From IMG/VR virus record IMGVR_UViG_3300032229_000759, positions 1-64,000 of that record: DNA of 64,000 bases; one strand, given 5' to 3'. Source of the stretch: a virus. Position 1 is the first letter of the stretch; the number at the start of each line of letters is the position of its first letter. A program made the translations under genes and the position numbers. The notes below the pieces were generated by a model. That model searched no databases. It worked only from the letters and a program-made list of their open reading frames with translations, and was not told the DNA's origin. Below are positions 55,309-63,394 of this stretch, piece by piece.

Positions 55309-56040
55309 TTATTTCCATTGTGGGTTATAGCCTAACATATCTGTAGTAAGTTTTGATGTATCTTGCTGATAAGCGGTCAATTGTTGTATTACGCTAATAG
55401 CTTGATCATGTGATATATTATATATGTTATCATGGTCGATAGCAAGTGATTTTATTAAGTTATGCACATTAACGTTTAGCCTTTGTGCAATCACATCAAT
55501 AAAATTAATTTGATTAACGCTAATTTTAGAAACACTATTTTCATCAGGATGGTCTTCTATTTCCTTTGCTAATTCTTCTGCTGCTACTACCTTTCTTAGC
55601 TTTAGCGCTCTTCTTAAAGCACGACCTTCTGCTCTGGTTTCCGCTACTGCAACAGGATGATTTCTATAGATTTTATCACAATTCCCCCAATAAACATCTG
55701 CTGCTCCGTCTATAGTAATATGTTGCTCATTAGCTAAATATGTAATCGAATGTACTACCGTGGCTCTTTTTTCGTTACCGGGCTCAGGGGACTGAGTAAC
55801 ATTAGAAGTAGAACTGATGAGTATACAATTTAATGCTTCTTCAAATATGCGTCTTAGTCCGTCTGTTGTAGGATTGCCTTGTATTTTTTCGTCATCTGAA
55901 AGCAGACCAAGTACATAGTCTGTCCATGACAAATCACTAGTCTTGGGCTTATCAGTAGTTACCACGACCTCAGCATTCTTGACAACTCCATTTGTTTCAT
56001 TACTAACCACAGACGATTTCTTTTCTTTGTCCTTCGCCAT
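55309..56040 (-). CDS. Putative single-strand annealing protein (Rad52/Erf-like)
   Basis: The start ATG 56040 follows GAGGATTA. The first 30 residues are Lys/Val-rich and look disordered. The core (about 56-155) reads 'PTTDGLRRIFEEALNCILIS', 'ATVVHSITYL', 'ITIDGAADVY', 'HPVAVAETRAEGRALRRAL'. The last element, A-x-x-E-T-R-A-x-G-R-A-L, resembles the 'A-x-x-A-x-T-x-A-x-G-R-A-L' helix of RecT/Erf/Rad52-type annealing proteins. The C-terminal part could bind partners. It lies in a replication-linked operon, which fits recombination-dependent replication. The assignment rests on one helix and the fold order and is not certain. Confidence 0.45.
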   Translation of the reverse strand: MAKDKEKKSSVVSNETNGVVKNAEVVVTTDKPKTSDLSWTDYVLGLLSDDEKIQGNPTTDGLRRIFEEALNCILISSTSNVTQSPEPGNEKRATVVHSITYLANEQHITIDGAADVYWGNCDKIYRNHPVAVAETRAEGRALRRALKLRKVVAAEELAKEIEDHPDENSVSKISVNQINFIDVIAQRLNVNVHNLIKSLAIDHDNIYNISHDQAISVIQQLTAYQQDTSKLTTDMLGYNPQWK

Positions 56041-56044
56041 TTAA

Positions 56045-56833
56045 TTAATCCTCTATTTCTATAAGACTATTTGTTTGATAAAGCTTATTATTGAGTACTT
56101 CTAATAATTTCTTATATAAGACGTTGCTACGAGCTTGTGAAAAATCATGAGTTTGTTTAATTCTAATTAGTTTAAGTCCTTTACCAATAATTAAACCGTT
56201 TTTCTTCTCGTCATATTTTTGATTTTTCTTCAAGGCATCTTCGCCCCATATGGGCAAAAAGTGTGATGGTCCATCCACCTCAATAGCCAAATTTATAGTA
56301 GGCAGAAAAAGGTCTATTTGCAACTTGGTATTTGATAATATTTGCTCTTTGTGAAAATCTACGTGCCAACCATCCACTAGTAACTTGTTTAATAGAAATT
56401 TTTCTAGCTTAGAACCAACCTTGCTACTAAGTCTAGCAGCATCATTCGCTGCTTTAACAATATTTTCTTTGTCTTCGATACTTAATTTTTCCCAGTTGGT
56501 TTTACTTTTTTGTTTTCTTTGTTTCAGTTCCTTTGCAGACAAACTCTCCCACGACTGCATCACCCCATTACCTATCTTATTTTTGGTGTCTTCACTTCTG
56601 GACATTCCTTTTGTGGGATGTTTATGCTTACCTGTAGATAGAGCGTTTTTTTGAGCAAGACTTTTGTCTCTGATCGGAACTTTGAATTTTTTTGCATCTC
56701 TTCTAATTTTATTAGCATATGTGTTATACTGTTCAGCAATATCGCCAAAGCTCATTTTTTTATTTAAATAAGTATCTAATATTAGCTGTTTTTTAGTCTT
56801 ATCATTCAGACTATCATAGTTTTGTGATGACAT
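56045..56833 (-). CDS. Homing endonuclease, Vsr/DUF559-like with N-terminal HTH
   Basis: This free-standing nuclease is 262 residues long. The strong SD is GAGGAGA upstream of ATG 56833. Residues about 27-55 form a helix-turn-helix (MSFGDIAEQYNTYANKIRRDA). Residues about 72-115 contain 'HPTKGMSRSEDTKNKIGNG', a NUMOD3-like DNA-binding region. Residues 143-230 are a PD-(D/E)xK-type nuclease close to DUF559/Vsr, with E144, D174, E185 and D187 as candidate catalytic residues ('LQIDLFLP...LAIEVDGPSHF') and 'LIRIKQ' at the last strand. The two overlap bases with the 155-residue gene upstream show dense packing. Such nucleases are mobile; it interrupts the glycan cluster and the annealing gene. Confidence 0.65.
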   Translation of the reverse strand: MSSQNYDSLNDKTKKQLILDTYLNKKMSFGDIAEQYNTYANKIRRDAKKFKVPIRDKSLAQKNALSTGKHKHPTKGMSRSEDTKNKIGNGVMQSWESLSAKELKQRKQKSKTNWEKLSIEDKENIVKAANDAARLSSKVGSKLEKFLLNKLLVDGWHVDFHKEQILSNTKLQIDLFLPTINLAIEVDGPSHFLPIWGEDALKKNQKYDEKKNGLIIGKGLKLIRIKQTHDFSQARSNVLYKKLLEVLNNKLYQTNSLIEIED

Positions 56834-57281
56834 TATATATCTCCTCGCTATTGAATTCCGACATGAGAGACAGCGGCTGTTTCCAACATATGTTGCATAG
56901 TTCGTAGGTGTCTTTATTATTGGTGATTACTTCCAAGTTATTTTGCATATAAATGCTGTGCCAAAAACCATACGGCAGCCCGGGATTCTTTGACCATTCA
57001 GGTTCTGAAATATATAAGACCTGTTTTTTGGGACCCGGAAAAGTTTTAGTCAACATGGCACTTTTAGTATCAAATATAAATAAGATACCATCAAAATATT
57101 TAGCTTGTTGAATATGTAGTATATAGTATTTATGATTTAAATCTATATTATTAAATTGATTATTAAATAATACAATATTGCTATATGGTAATTTTTTGCA
57201 CAGCTCGTTTATACTATTCAGTATATTTTTTTGTTGCTCGTTGTCGGCAGCAATGTCTAACAAATAAAAGCCAATATCCAT
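56814..57281 (-). CDS. Unknown protein of the glycan cluster (155 aa)
   Basis: It starts at ATG 57281 after AAAGGA and ends inside the homing endonuclease gene by 20 bases. The sequence is a mixed alpha/beta protein with hydrophobic strands ('MDIGFYLLDIAADN', 'NIVLFNN', 'YYILHIQQAKYFDGILFIFDT') that resemble the first half of a GT-B or Rossmann-type domain. Cysteines at 29 and near the end (CNIC) are present. I do not recognise the family. It may be a partial or accessory glycosyltransferase domain. The layout is seen; the role is inferred from its neighbours. Confidence 0.4.
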   Translation of the reverse strand: MDIGFYLLDIAADNEQQKNILNSINELCKKLPYSNIVLFNNQFNNIDLNHKYYILHIQQAKYFDGILFIFDTKSAMLTKTFPGPKKQVLYISEPEWSKNPGLPYGFWHSIYMQNNLEVITNNKDTYELCNICWKQPLSLMSEFNSEEIYNVITKL

Positions 57282-57284
57282 GTT

Positions 57285-58073
57285 TTAATTTCCTTTCAGA
57301 GCTTTTAAGAATATGTTTTTTATAAATGCTCCATATGAAGATTGTGTTGAATCAAATGGCGCTAATGACCTTAGCTTAACAGACTTTATATTCTCTAGAA
57401 TGTCGCCTTCTATAGATATGTTTTGAATGCCACAAATTTGAGATTCTATATTATAGGAGTTGTCCAAATCTAGTAAATAAGAATAGCTATTAAATACTAA
57501 ATTGATATCTGGAGGAGATAACACACCCACATTTTGTGGGTTCTGATAATTAGCAGAATTAAATAAAACTATTTTTTCTTGACACTTAGGATATAAAACA
57601 TCAGACAGGACAGTGTCGTTTATTTCGTTATCGCTAGACAACATCACTGCTGTTTTATTATTTCTAGTCTGATTACTGAGCATAAAGATTTTATCATCAT
57701 ATAGTCTATCATATAGGCATTCATAGTCTGCAATCCGATCTGTGGCCATATTACTTCGTTTACCAACACACAGAATCTTATGCTTGTTCCAAAAGACTCC
57801 AATTTCATCATTTTTAATAGGAACATTAAGAAAAATACTAATCTTTACGTTGGCAGCATGATCTGTAATAAAATCATGCATTTCTTGAGAATACTCATTG
57901 GCTGGACCAATAATAATATCTGGTTTGTTTTGATGATAAACCTCAAATAAATTGCCGTGAAAATTCACAGCAGAAATATCATATTCATCAGAACTTAAAC
58001 TGAATAAGTTATGTAAAAATGACTTATATTCGTTTTCGTGGTTTAGATGTGCTAGTATTTTCTTTTTGGTCAT
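57285..58073 (-). CDS. GT-B-like protein, C-terminal-domain type (262 aa)
   Basis: The start ATG 58073 shares one base with the stop of the nucleotidyltransferase-like gene. The protein has alternating strands and helices with a 'DIIIGPANEYSQEMHDF' segment (about 52-68) and 'ILCVGKRSNMATDR' (about 98-112). The second half, 'KTAVMLSSDNE...LFNSANY...LVFNSYSYLLDLDN', shows the same kind of order as the second half of the 308-residue GT-B-like protein upstream. This suggests a divergent glycosyltransferase or nucleotide-sugar-binding protein. The EX7E motif is absent. The function is not certain. Confidence 0.4.
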   Translation of the reverse strand: MTKKKILAHLNHENEYKSFLHNLFSLSSDEYDISAVNFHGNLFEVYHQNKPDIIIGPANEYSQEMHDFITDHAANVKISIFLNVPIKNDEIGVFWNKHKILCVGKRSNMATDRIADYECLYDRLYDDKIFMLSNQTRNNKTAVMLSSDNEINDTVLSDVLYPKCQEKIVLFNSANYQNPQNVGVLSPPDINLVFNSYSYLLDLDNSYNIESQICGIQNISIEGDILENIKSVKLRSLAPFDSTQSSYGAFIKNIFLKALKGN

Positions 58074-58774
58074 TATGCGTACTCTTTAATTTTATTTTTA
58101 TCTTTTAAGCCGGTTATATGTATTAATTCGTCGTGGTTTAAAGCTAGTTCTTTATAACAAATATTGTGTCCAATAGATTTATTAATAATTTCAAATAAGA
58201 ACATATTGTCATAATATGTATCTATGTTATTGGCAATCGTTGTCAAGTCTTTATTACATAAATATACCATTCCAGACCAAATATGGGCGCCAATATCATA
58301 AAAGATATATTCTATATTGCCATTAGAATTGGATACTGAACCTAGAAATTTATGTTTCGTTTGATTTTTTTTTATTTTTTGAGACACAATCCAAGACTGA
58401 TCTGTATTTAAAATTTTATTTTTTTTACATCTAATCATAGTATCTATAGAAGTAATAAATAGTCCATCATATTTAGTATTGTCGTAGTGATCAATAATTA
58501 GCTTAAAAGCGTATCCTTGATTAGTAGTTAAAAAATAATTATTTAATATGATATTAATATGAGAAGGAATTTTTTTTTGTAGTTTTTCGTAACCAAAACC
58601 GGCAACTATGCTAATGTCGGTAGCTTCGCCCATAAACTTAACAACGTTATCTATTTGATGTAGTACTAATTCTTTGGCGTTATTATTAGGTTTAAGCAGT
58701 CCAATAGGCCCAAAAGACTTCATGCCCTTAGTAATTTCATAAGATAATATATATGACGCTATTTTATTTTTCAT
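58073..58774 (-). CDS. Nucleotidyltransferase-like (GT-A-type fold) protein (233 aa)
   Basis: The central part 'ISIVAGFGYEKLQKKI', 'INIILNNYFLTTNQGYAFKLIIDHY', then 'YDGLFITSIDTMI' follows the order seen in sugar-nucleotide and phosphocholine cytidylyl nucleotidyltransferases: G-Y-x-x-E, N-x-x-x-x-T-T-N and a metal-binding D, with 'ITSIDTM' standing at the D-x-D position. The usual N-terminal G-x-G-x-R loop is not present. In its place is 'LSYEITKGMKSFGPIGLLK', so catalysis is uncertain. It may activate a sugar or polar head group for the neighbouring glycosyltransferases. It overlaps both neighbours (11 and 1 bases). Confidence 0.5.
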   Translation of the reverse strand: MKNKIASYILSYEITKGMKSFGPIGLLKPNNNAKELVLHQIDNVVKFMGEATDISIVAGFGYEKLQKKIPSHINIILNNYFLTTNQGYAFKLIIDHYDNTKYDGLFITSIDTMIRCKKNKILNTDQSWIVSQKIKKNQTKHKFLGSVSNSNGNIEYIFYDIGAHIWSGMVYLCNKDLTTIANNIDTYYDNMFLFEIINKSIGHNICYKELALNHDELIHITGLKDKNKIKEYA

Positions 58775-59186
58775 TAATCTTTTGAATAACGGCTATGGAA
58801 TAAACATCATCTTGCATATTTTTGACAACCTCGAAGCCCGACACAGCATGAATAAAGGACAAGAAATCTGTATTAGTCCAACAAGACTTTAGTCCCAGCA
58901 CCAACTTAGCAAAATGCTCGCCATTAAAAGTACCAAACTTGATCTTGTGACAAATATTTTCTGGATTTAAAAAACGAACAGTTAATGTTCCACCCCTAGT
59001 CAATTTTTTAAGAGCTTCTATAAATATAGGATTTCTATCTTCTTGGGGTAATTTGTCGAGGGTTATAAAATTAATATTTTGAACATAGCCATTAGTAATT
59101 TGATTGAGATTACTAACATTAATATTAGAACAACCGTCTACTGAATCTTCTTTATCGTCTATTGTGATATTGATTTGATGAATCAT
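58764..59186 (-). CDS. Methyltransferase-like protein, C-terminal-half fold (140 aa)
   Basis: The segment 'FITLDKLPQEDRNPIFIEALKKLTRGGTLTVRFLNPE' (about 40-76) follows the order 'L-x-x-L-P...(R/D)-x-x-x-x-x-E-x-x-x-x-L-x-x-G-G-x-L-x-V' of class I methyltransferases after motif III. It then has 'FAKLVLGLKSCWTN' and 'GFEVVKNM', as in the late strands of this fold. A SAM-binding G-x-G-x-G is not visible; the first 40 residues are short and acidic. It may be a degenerate or regulatory methyltransferase. It lies between two sugar-related genes, overlapping by ATGA with the GT-B-like gene. Confidence 0.5.
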   Translation of the reverse strand: MIHQINITIDDKEDSVDGCSNINVSNLNQITNGYVQNINFITLDKLPQEDRNPIFIEALKKLTRGGTLTVRFLNPENICHKIKFGTFNGEHFAKLVLGLKSCWTNTDFLSFIHAVSGFEVVKNMQDDVYSIAVIQKINEK

Positions 59187-60109
59187 AAAATAAATGCCTT
59201 GTTGTTGGTTTGTACAATAACAGAATTAAATACCTTTGCAAAAGATTCGAAACTAAATTTATTTTTTATACTTATTGAACCATCTTCTGTGTTCTTTGGG
59301 TCAAGATTCTGAGTAACAATATTCATTAATTCATTTGGCTCATTAACAAAAACTAAGTTATCAATATCCCCATACTCTCTATTCACTGCTGGATGAGACA
59401 TAGTGACGCCCACACAACCAGCAGCCACAGCACATAAAAGATTAATAATATTATGTTCAGCTAAATCTATAACTACTTTATAGTGATTGAAAATCTCGTT
59501 AAGAGACTTTGTGGACATGCTGAGATTAGTTATAATGTCTCCTGACAAACCAGCATTTTTTGCTACGGCAGCAATTTGTTGAGCATACGGCAATCCTTCT
59601 GTGTTTATAACTAAAATGTCTTTTGTTCGTTCGTTGAACGGAGATAAACTTTTAAAGTTTGCTGGTATGCCATAATTGATTAGATAACTATTATCTAGTT
59701 TCCATGATTCTTGAGCAGCGCCGGTGAAGAATATTTTAACATCTTTTTTAAGTCTTTGATTAATAAGTGCTAGATCTTCTTTTTTAATATACGGAGGTCT
59801 GATTGAATGAGTGCATAAAATACCGTTTAAATGAAAATTTTTAAATGTATTATTTTGACTATAACCAATAATATTATTACTTATAGTTAAGTTGTAATTA
59901 TACAATGTGAGGTCTTTGGGCTCTAGATTGATTAGGTTGGGTATTGATATTGTGGGCTTGGCCTGAGCATTTACAATATTAAAATACTTATGATGATCTA
60001 ATGATACCAAGGTATGATCAAAACAATTATTTTGTGGAGCATATAGAATATTATATGGTTCCTGAGTAAATTTTTGTAGTATATTACCCGTAGTAAAACC
60101 TAGATACAT
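59183..60109 (-). CDS. GT-B-like glycosyltransferase (308 aa)
   Basis: The fold order is two-lobed: an N-terminal lobe up to about 150 (GFTTGNILQKFTQEPYNILYAPQ, 'IFFTGAAQESWKL') and a C-terminal lobe with 'DILVINTEGLPYAQQIAAVAKNAG' and 'VVIDLAEHNIINLLCAVAAGCVGVTM' (about 165-240), then 'YGDIDNLVFVN'. This last stretch corresponds to the nucleotide-sugar donor region of GT4-type enzymes, but the strict EX7E is not present ('EHNIINLLCAVAAG' takes its place). The gene overlaps its neighbours by 10 and 4 bases. A role in glycan synthesis is probable; the substrate is unknown. Confidence 0.55.
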   Translation of the reverse strand: MYLGFTTGNILQKFTQEPYNILYAPQNNCFDHTLVSLDHHKYFNIVNAQAKPTISIPNLINLEPKDLTLYNYNLTISNNIIGYSQNNTFKNFHLNGILCTHSIRPPYIKKEDLALINQRLKKDVKIFFTGAAQESWKLDNSYLINYGIPANFKSLSPFNERTKDILVINTEGLPYAQQIAAVAKNAGLSGDIITNLSMSTKSLNEIFNHYKVVIDLAEHNIINLLCAVAAGCVGVTMSHPAVNREYGDIDNLVFVNEPNELMNIVTQNLDPKNTEDGSISIKNKFSFESFAKVFNSVIVQTNNKAFIL

Positions 60110-61227
60110 AGACGCTCTCCAATACTATGGTAACTAAATTGATCTATAATACTTTTACCGACTTCTCTTTTATCGGCAAGTTTTTGTTTCTCTGATTTGT
60201 GCATAGCGTAGACGGATCTCATATGCTCTATTAAATTGTACATATCTATTTTATACCAATATTCATGGGCATTATATAAATCAAATTCATTTGTTAGCGG
60301 CCTATTATTCAATATAACAGGTGTTTTATGACTTTTGATCAACCAGCCGTTATCGTTATTAATATAGTCGGTCATACCAGTATTGTTTGTCACAATAGGG
60401 GTTTTACCTAGAACCAGTGCTTCTGCTGCTGGTCTACAAAATGCTTCGCCCATAGAGGGCATTACAAAACAATCTCCAGAGTTATGTAATCCCACGATAT
60501 CTTTATCGGATAGTCTTTCTGTAATAATTAATTCTTTTTTGTATTTAGTACTAATATTAAGTTTTCTTTTTAAATTATCTATGTCTTTTTCGATAACTCG
60601 ATGAGATTCTGCTGGGCTCATGCCCCCAATACTACTTTTAATAATCAAAGACACCGGTTGTGTAATATCAAAAGCCAAATGAAAAGCTGTGACTAAATCC
60701 AAAACATTTTTACGTTCATTATATTCCCCTATAAAATAAAATTTAAAGGTTTTATCTATAGCAGGATGCAGAGTTAATTTATGAGTTTGATTATTTTTAA
60801 TAAAGTCTATGTCAAGAGGCTGGGATATAACCCTGATGGGCTTAATGACTCCAGACTTTTGTAGACACAATTTTTCTCTGTTGCTAGGTACCCAAACTTC
60901 ATCCATTTGATTGATATTATTAATACAGGTAGACTGTCCTATGTTATTGGTTTCTAAGACAAAGAGGCCTATATTTTTTGCATATTTTTTATTGAGAAAT
61001 AAATTATGGGGCAATACTTTTTGTATAACCACATCGTATTGATCAAAATAAGCATTCTCATACGCCAAGATTTGTTCATCTGGTTCGTATTCTGATGGAG
61101 CGCTGGTGAAAAAAATGGGCCTAGTAGTGAGATTGTTATACTTAGTGCCCAGGGCTTTTATATAGCTTTGTGTAGCTAAACCCCACCCATCATTTTGCCT
61201 ATACGGTCCTACAAATAAAATATTCAT
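60100..61227 (-). CDS. GT4-family glycosyltransferase (375 aa)
   Basis: A complete GT-B protein. The N-terminal 'MNILFVGPYRQNDGWGLATQSYIKAL' is the usual GT4 start. Residues about 140-210 contain 'FYFIGEYNERKNVLDLVTAF', the linker strand that begins the donor-binding domain. The EX7E motif is E261 to E269 in 'MGEAFCRPAAEALVLGKTPIVTNNTG', with M259 marking the stretch. This family transfers a sugar from an activated donor; retaining stereochemistry is usual but not proven here. It overlaps the next glycosyltransferase gene by ATGA (61224-61227). Confidence 0.85.
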   Translation of the reverse strand: MNILFVGPYRQNDGWGLATQSYIKALGTKYNNLTTRPIFFTSAPSEYEPDEQILAYENAYFDQYDVVIQKVLPHNLFLNKKYAKNIGLFVLETNNIGQSTCINNINQMDEVWVPSNREKLCLQKSGVIKPIRVISQPLDIDFIKNNQTHKLTLHPAIDKTFKFYFIGEYNERKNVLDLVTAFHLAFDITQPVSLIIKSSIGGMSPAESHRVIEKDIDNLKRKLNISTKYKKELIITERLSDKDIVGLHNSGDCFVMPSMGEAFCRPAAEALVLGKTPIVTNNTGMTDYINNDNGWLIKSHKTPVILNNRPLTNEFDLYNAHEYWYKIDMYNLIEHMRSVYAMHKSEKQKLADKREVGKSIIDQFSYHSIGERLCI

Positions 61228-62903
61228 TCTTTTATATTTTCTTTCATATGAGCATATTGAATAAAGTCTTCATTTTTTAATTCTGGCAAATGATGCTTTG
61301 CGTTCTGAGCTAAGTTATTATTATTAATCATATTGTTAAGTACGGCTGTGGCCTTATCTAGACCGTAGGGTTCTGTTTGTATACCATTAATAGCGAATCC
61401 ATAGTCTAGGTCACGTATCATATTTAATAGCAATATAGAAGATGCGAACTGGTGATGGGGCATATGAGCTGATACCATCTTGGTAACAATATCGTATGGA
61501 TTTCTATTATTCACAGGTAAAGACTGTAAATCAATACTGTTCAATACGGGAAGATTTTCTGCCCATTTTCCTTGTAAACCAACCAATTGTACATTATCAA
61601 AATATTTTTCCCATTTTTCAGCAATATGGTCCCAATTATAGTGATCTTCTGTTAATTTTCTGGTTTCAAACCGTTTCTGTTCTTTCAGTACGCTGGGCAT
61701 AGCTTGGTATTCAGATAAAATTTCTATTAAATGGTTATTGTCTGGATATACTCTAATAGCTTTTGTCTCTAGTTCTTTAAAGCCTTGTCTAATTTTAATC
61801 GGATATCCATTGATTTTTCTGACAACATCACTCATCGCACTATAATCAACAGATGCTACTGGAACTCCACAAGAGGATGCTTCTACTTGAGGCATGCCGA
61901 AGCCTTCGCAAATAGCATATTGCACATAGATATCAAAAAGATTAATCACAACAGATAAATTTTGTGAAGAAATGCCTGAACTTACATTAGGCATAGAAAA
62001 AGATTTTTGACTACATTTTGGGCAATATGAAACAGGGTGCTGGTATAGGCTGGGTGCAAAGTATCCACAATTTTTACAACTATAAGTAAATAGTACTCTG
62101 TTGCCTACTTTATATTCTTTAAGTAGTTGAGGAATATCCCAACCCGCATCCGGATAGCTCGTATGCAAATACAGATAAGTCTTTTCTCCAATAGGATTTT
62201 TTTCTCTTTTGAATTTATGGAGTAATCCCTTAAGGCTGGAGAATAATTCTGGTACAAGTTTGCGTTTTTGATTACGCATAATACTGCCAATAATAAAGCT
62301 GTCCGGATCAAAACCAAAATGTTCTTTAAGACCCGATCTGTTGTCTATAGCTTTGAATGTATTAAGATCTACGCCGGGAGACGTAGTATCTATGTATCTA
62401 ATTTTATTATTGCTTTGTTCTAGCAGAGTATCTCTGCCGAAATCTGAGTAAGTAAAAATAGCGTCGGCGTGTAAGAATGTATCGAGCCATTCTTCTTGTT
62501 GTGGGGCAGAATCTACCGTGGGCATCAAGACCCAGTGATAAAATGGTCTTAATGGAGAGAATTGTTGGTATGAACTCATCCAATAATCTCTGACATCGAC
62601 TACTATATCGGGCTGAAAATCTAGAAGAACTCTTTCAAATCTCCATCTGCCGAATTGATTTTCCATAGAGCTATTATATTCTGAAGCCCTAGGGTCTTTA
62701 TCGTCAACAGCATTTGCATAATATCTCCAGTGAATACCCACGTCTTTAGGGTCGTTCACCTTTCCATAAGAAGCAAATTCTGCGATTTCGTACTTACCAG
62801 TACGATGCAGCCTTTGCAGTATTTCCCTAGCATAAGTACCAAAACCAGAATTTAAAAAACTAGCTTCGGAACACATCAAAATTTTAAGTTTGGTTTTAGA
62901 CAT
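61224..62903 (-). CDS. GT4-family glycosyltransferase with inserted zinc ribbon (559 aa)
   Basis: The start is ATG 62903 (MSKTKLKILMCSEASF); an upstream Met at 62933 lies inside a terminator hairpin and was not chosen. 'ASFLNSGFGTYAREIL' (13-28) is the N-terminal donor-lobe pattern of GT4. An EX7E motif is present at E333-E341 ('CEGFGMPQVEASSCGVPV'). A zinc ribbon (C276, C279, C294, C297) is inserted in the C-terminal lobe between 'VLFTYS' and 'SLVVVINLFDIY', which is not usual for GT4. A C-terminal extension of about 150 residues is helical. The unusual insert may set substrate or partner specificity. Confidence 0.8.
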   Translation of the reverse strand: MSKTKLKILMCSEASFLNSGFGTYAREILQRLHRTGKYEIAEFASYGKVNDPKDVGIHWRYYANAVDDKDPRASEYNSSMENQFGRWRFERVLLDFQPDIVVDVRDYWMSSYQQFSPLRPFYHWVLMPTVDSAPQQEEWLDTFLHADAIFTYSDFGRDTLLEQSNNKIRYIDTTSPGVDLNTFKAIDNRSGLKEHFGFDPDSFIIGSIMRNQKRKLVPELFSSLKGLLHKFKREKNPIGEKTYLYLHTSYPDAGWDIPQLLKEYKVGNRVLFTYSCKNCGYFAPSLYQHPVSYCPKCSQKSFSMPNVSSGISSQNLSVVINLFDIYVQYAICEGFGMPQVEASSCGVPVASVDYSAMSDVVRKINGYPIKIRQGFKELETKAIRVYPDNNHLIEILSEYQAMPSVLKEQKRFETRKLTEDHYNWDHIAEKWEKYFDNVQLVGLQGKWAENLPVLNSIDLQSLPVNNRNPYDIVTKMVSAHMPHHQFASSILLLNMIRDLDYGFAINGIQTEPYGLDKATAVLNNMINNNNLAQNAKHHLPELKNEDFIQYAHMKENIKE

Positions 62904-62905
62904 AG

Positions 62906-62933
62906 AAAAATGGGGGTGTGTTCGCACCCCCAT
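62906..62933 (-). terminator. Rho-independent terminator after ssb
   Basis: The nine-base arms ATGGGGGTG and CACCCCCAT (62910-62918 and 62925-62933, plus-strand positions) pair with no mismatch across a six-base loop. On the minus strand a T-run follows (62909-62906). The hairpin is symmetric and also has a T-run on the plus side, so it could work in both directions. The next gene's start codon lies three bases beyond the T-run. Confidence 0.85.
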
Positions 62934-62956
62934 CTCTTTTTAGTGCATCTGATGGA

Positions 62957-63328
62957 TTAGAAACTTACAACTTCTTCATTAACTTCTTTGCTCTTCTTAG
63001 ATAGCTTAGTAATCTTAGAAAAGTTATTAACTCTAACCTTCAACGAGTTATGCTTAACTCCATCCTTTTCCCATGAATCATTACGTAATGATCCTTCTAC
63101 TAGAACCAGATCGCCCTTCTTGAAGGACTGTCCGATAATTTCTGCGCCACTATCCCATGCTTCACATGGTACAAAAGTTGTTACCTTGTCCTTTTCTCCA
63201 TTGGACTTGGTATACTCACGAGAAACAGCGACGGTAAAATTAACTACCGCAGTCTGCTTACCATTAGTATTAACAACACGCATTTCTGGATCACGAGCAA
63301 GATTACCACGTAAGATATTAATATTCAT
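62957..63328 (-). CDS. ssb: Single-stranded DNA-binding protein (123 aa)
   Basis: This OB-fold protein begins 'MNINILRGNLARDPEMRVVNTNGKQTAVVNFTVAVSREY', the bacterial SSB start (G-N-L-x-R-D-P-E-x-R), followed by 'DKVTTFVPCEAWDSGAEIIGQSFKKGDLVLVEGSLRNDSWEKDG', a close match to the DNA-binding core. It is shorter than bacterial SSB (about 170-180), with a short tail ending EEVVSF rather than the usual acidic DDxxF tip, so partner binding may differ. The SD is AAGGAG, spacing six. A consensus-like promoter lies upstream and a terminator lies 24 bases downstream. Confidence 0.9.
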   Translation of the reverse strand: MNINILRGNLARDPEMRVVNTNGKQTAVVNFTVAVSREYTKSNGEKDKVTTFVPCEAWDSGAEIIGQSFKKGDLVLVEGSLRNDSWEKDGVKHNSLKVRVNNFSKITKLSKKSKEVNEEVVSF

Positions 63329-63366
63329 TTATTTCTCCTTGAAAAAAATAACCAATGTACTACACT

Positions 63367-63394
63367 ATTATAGGAACCGACGGCCAAGCGTCAA
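63367..63394 (-). promoter_or_regulatory. Sigma-70-type promoter for ssb
   Basis: On the minus strand, TTGACG (63394-63389) and TATAAT (63372-63367) are separated by 16 bases. Both boxes are at or near the bacterial consensus. The TGA within the -35 box is the stop codon of the upstream polymerase gene. The start codon of ssb is 38 bases downstream of the -10. Confidence 0.8.

Noticed and set aside
62904-62933. Longer glycosyltransferase start at 62933
   Set aside because: The ten extra codons are the terminator hairpin itself; the Met at 62903 begins the normal GT4 sequence.
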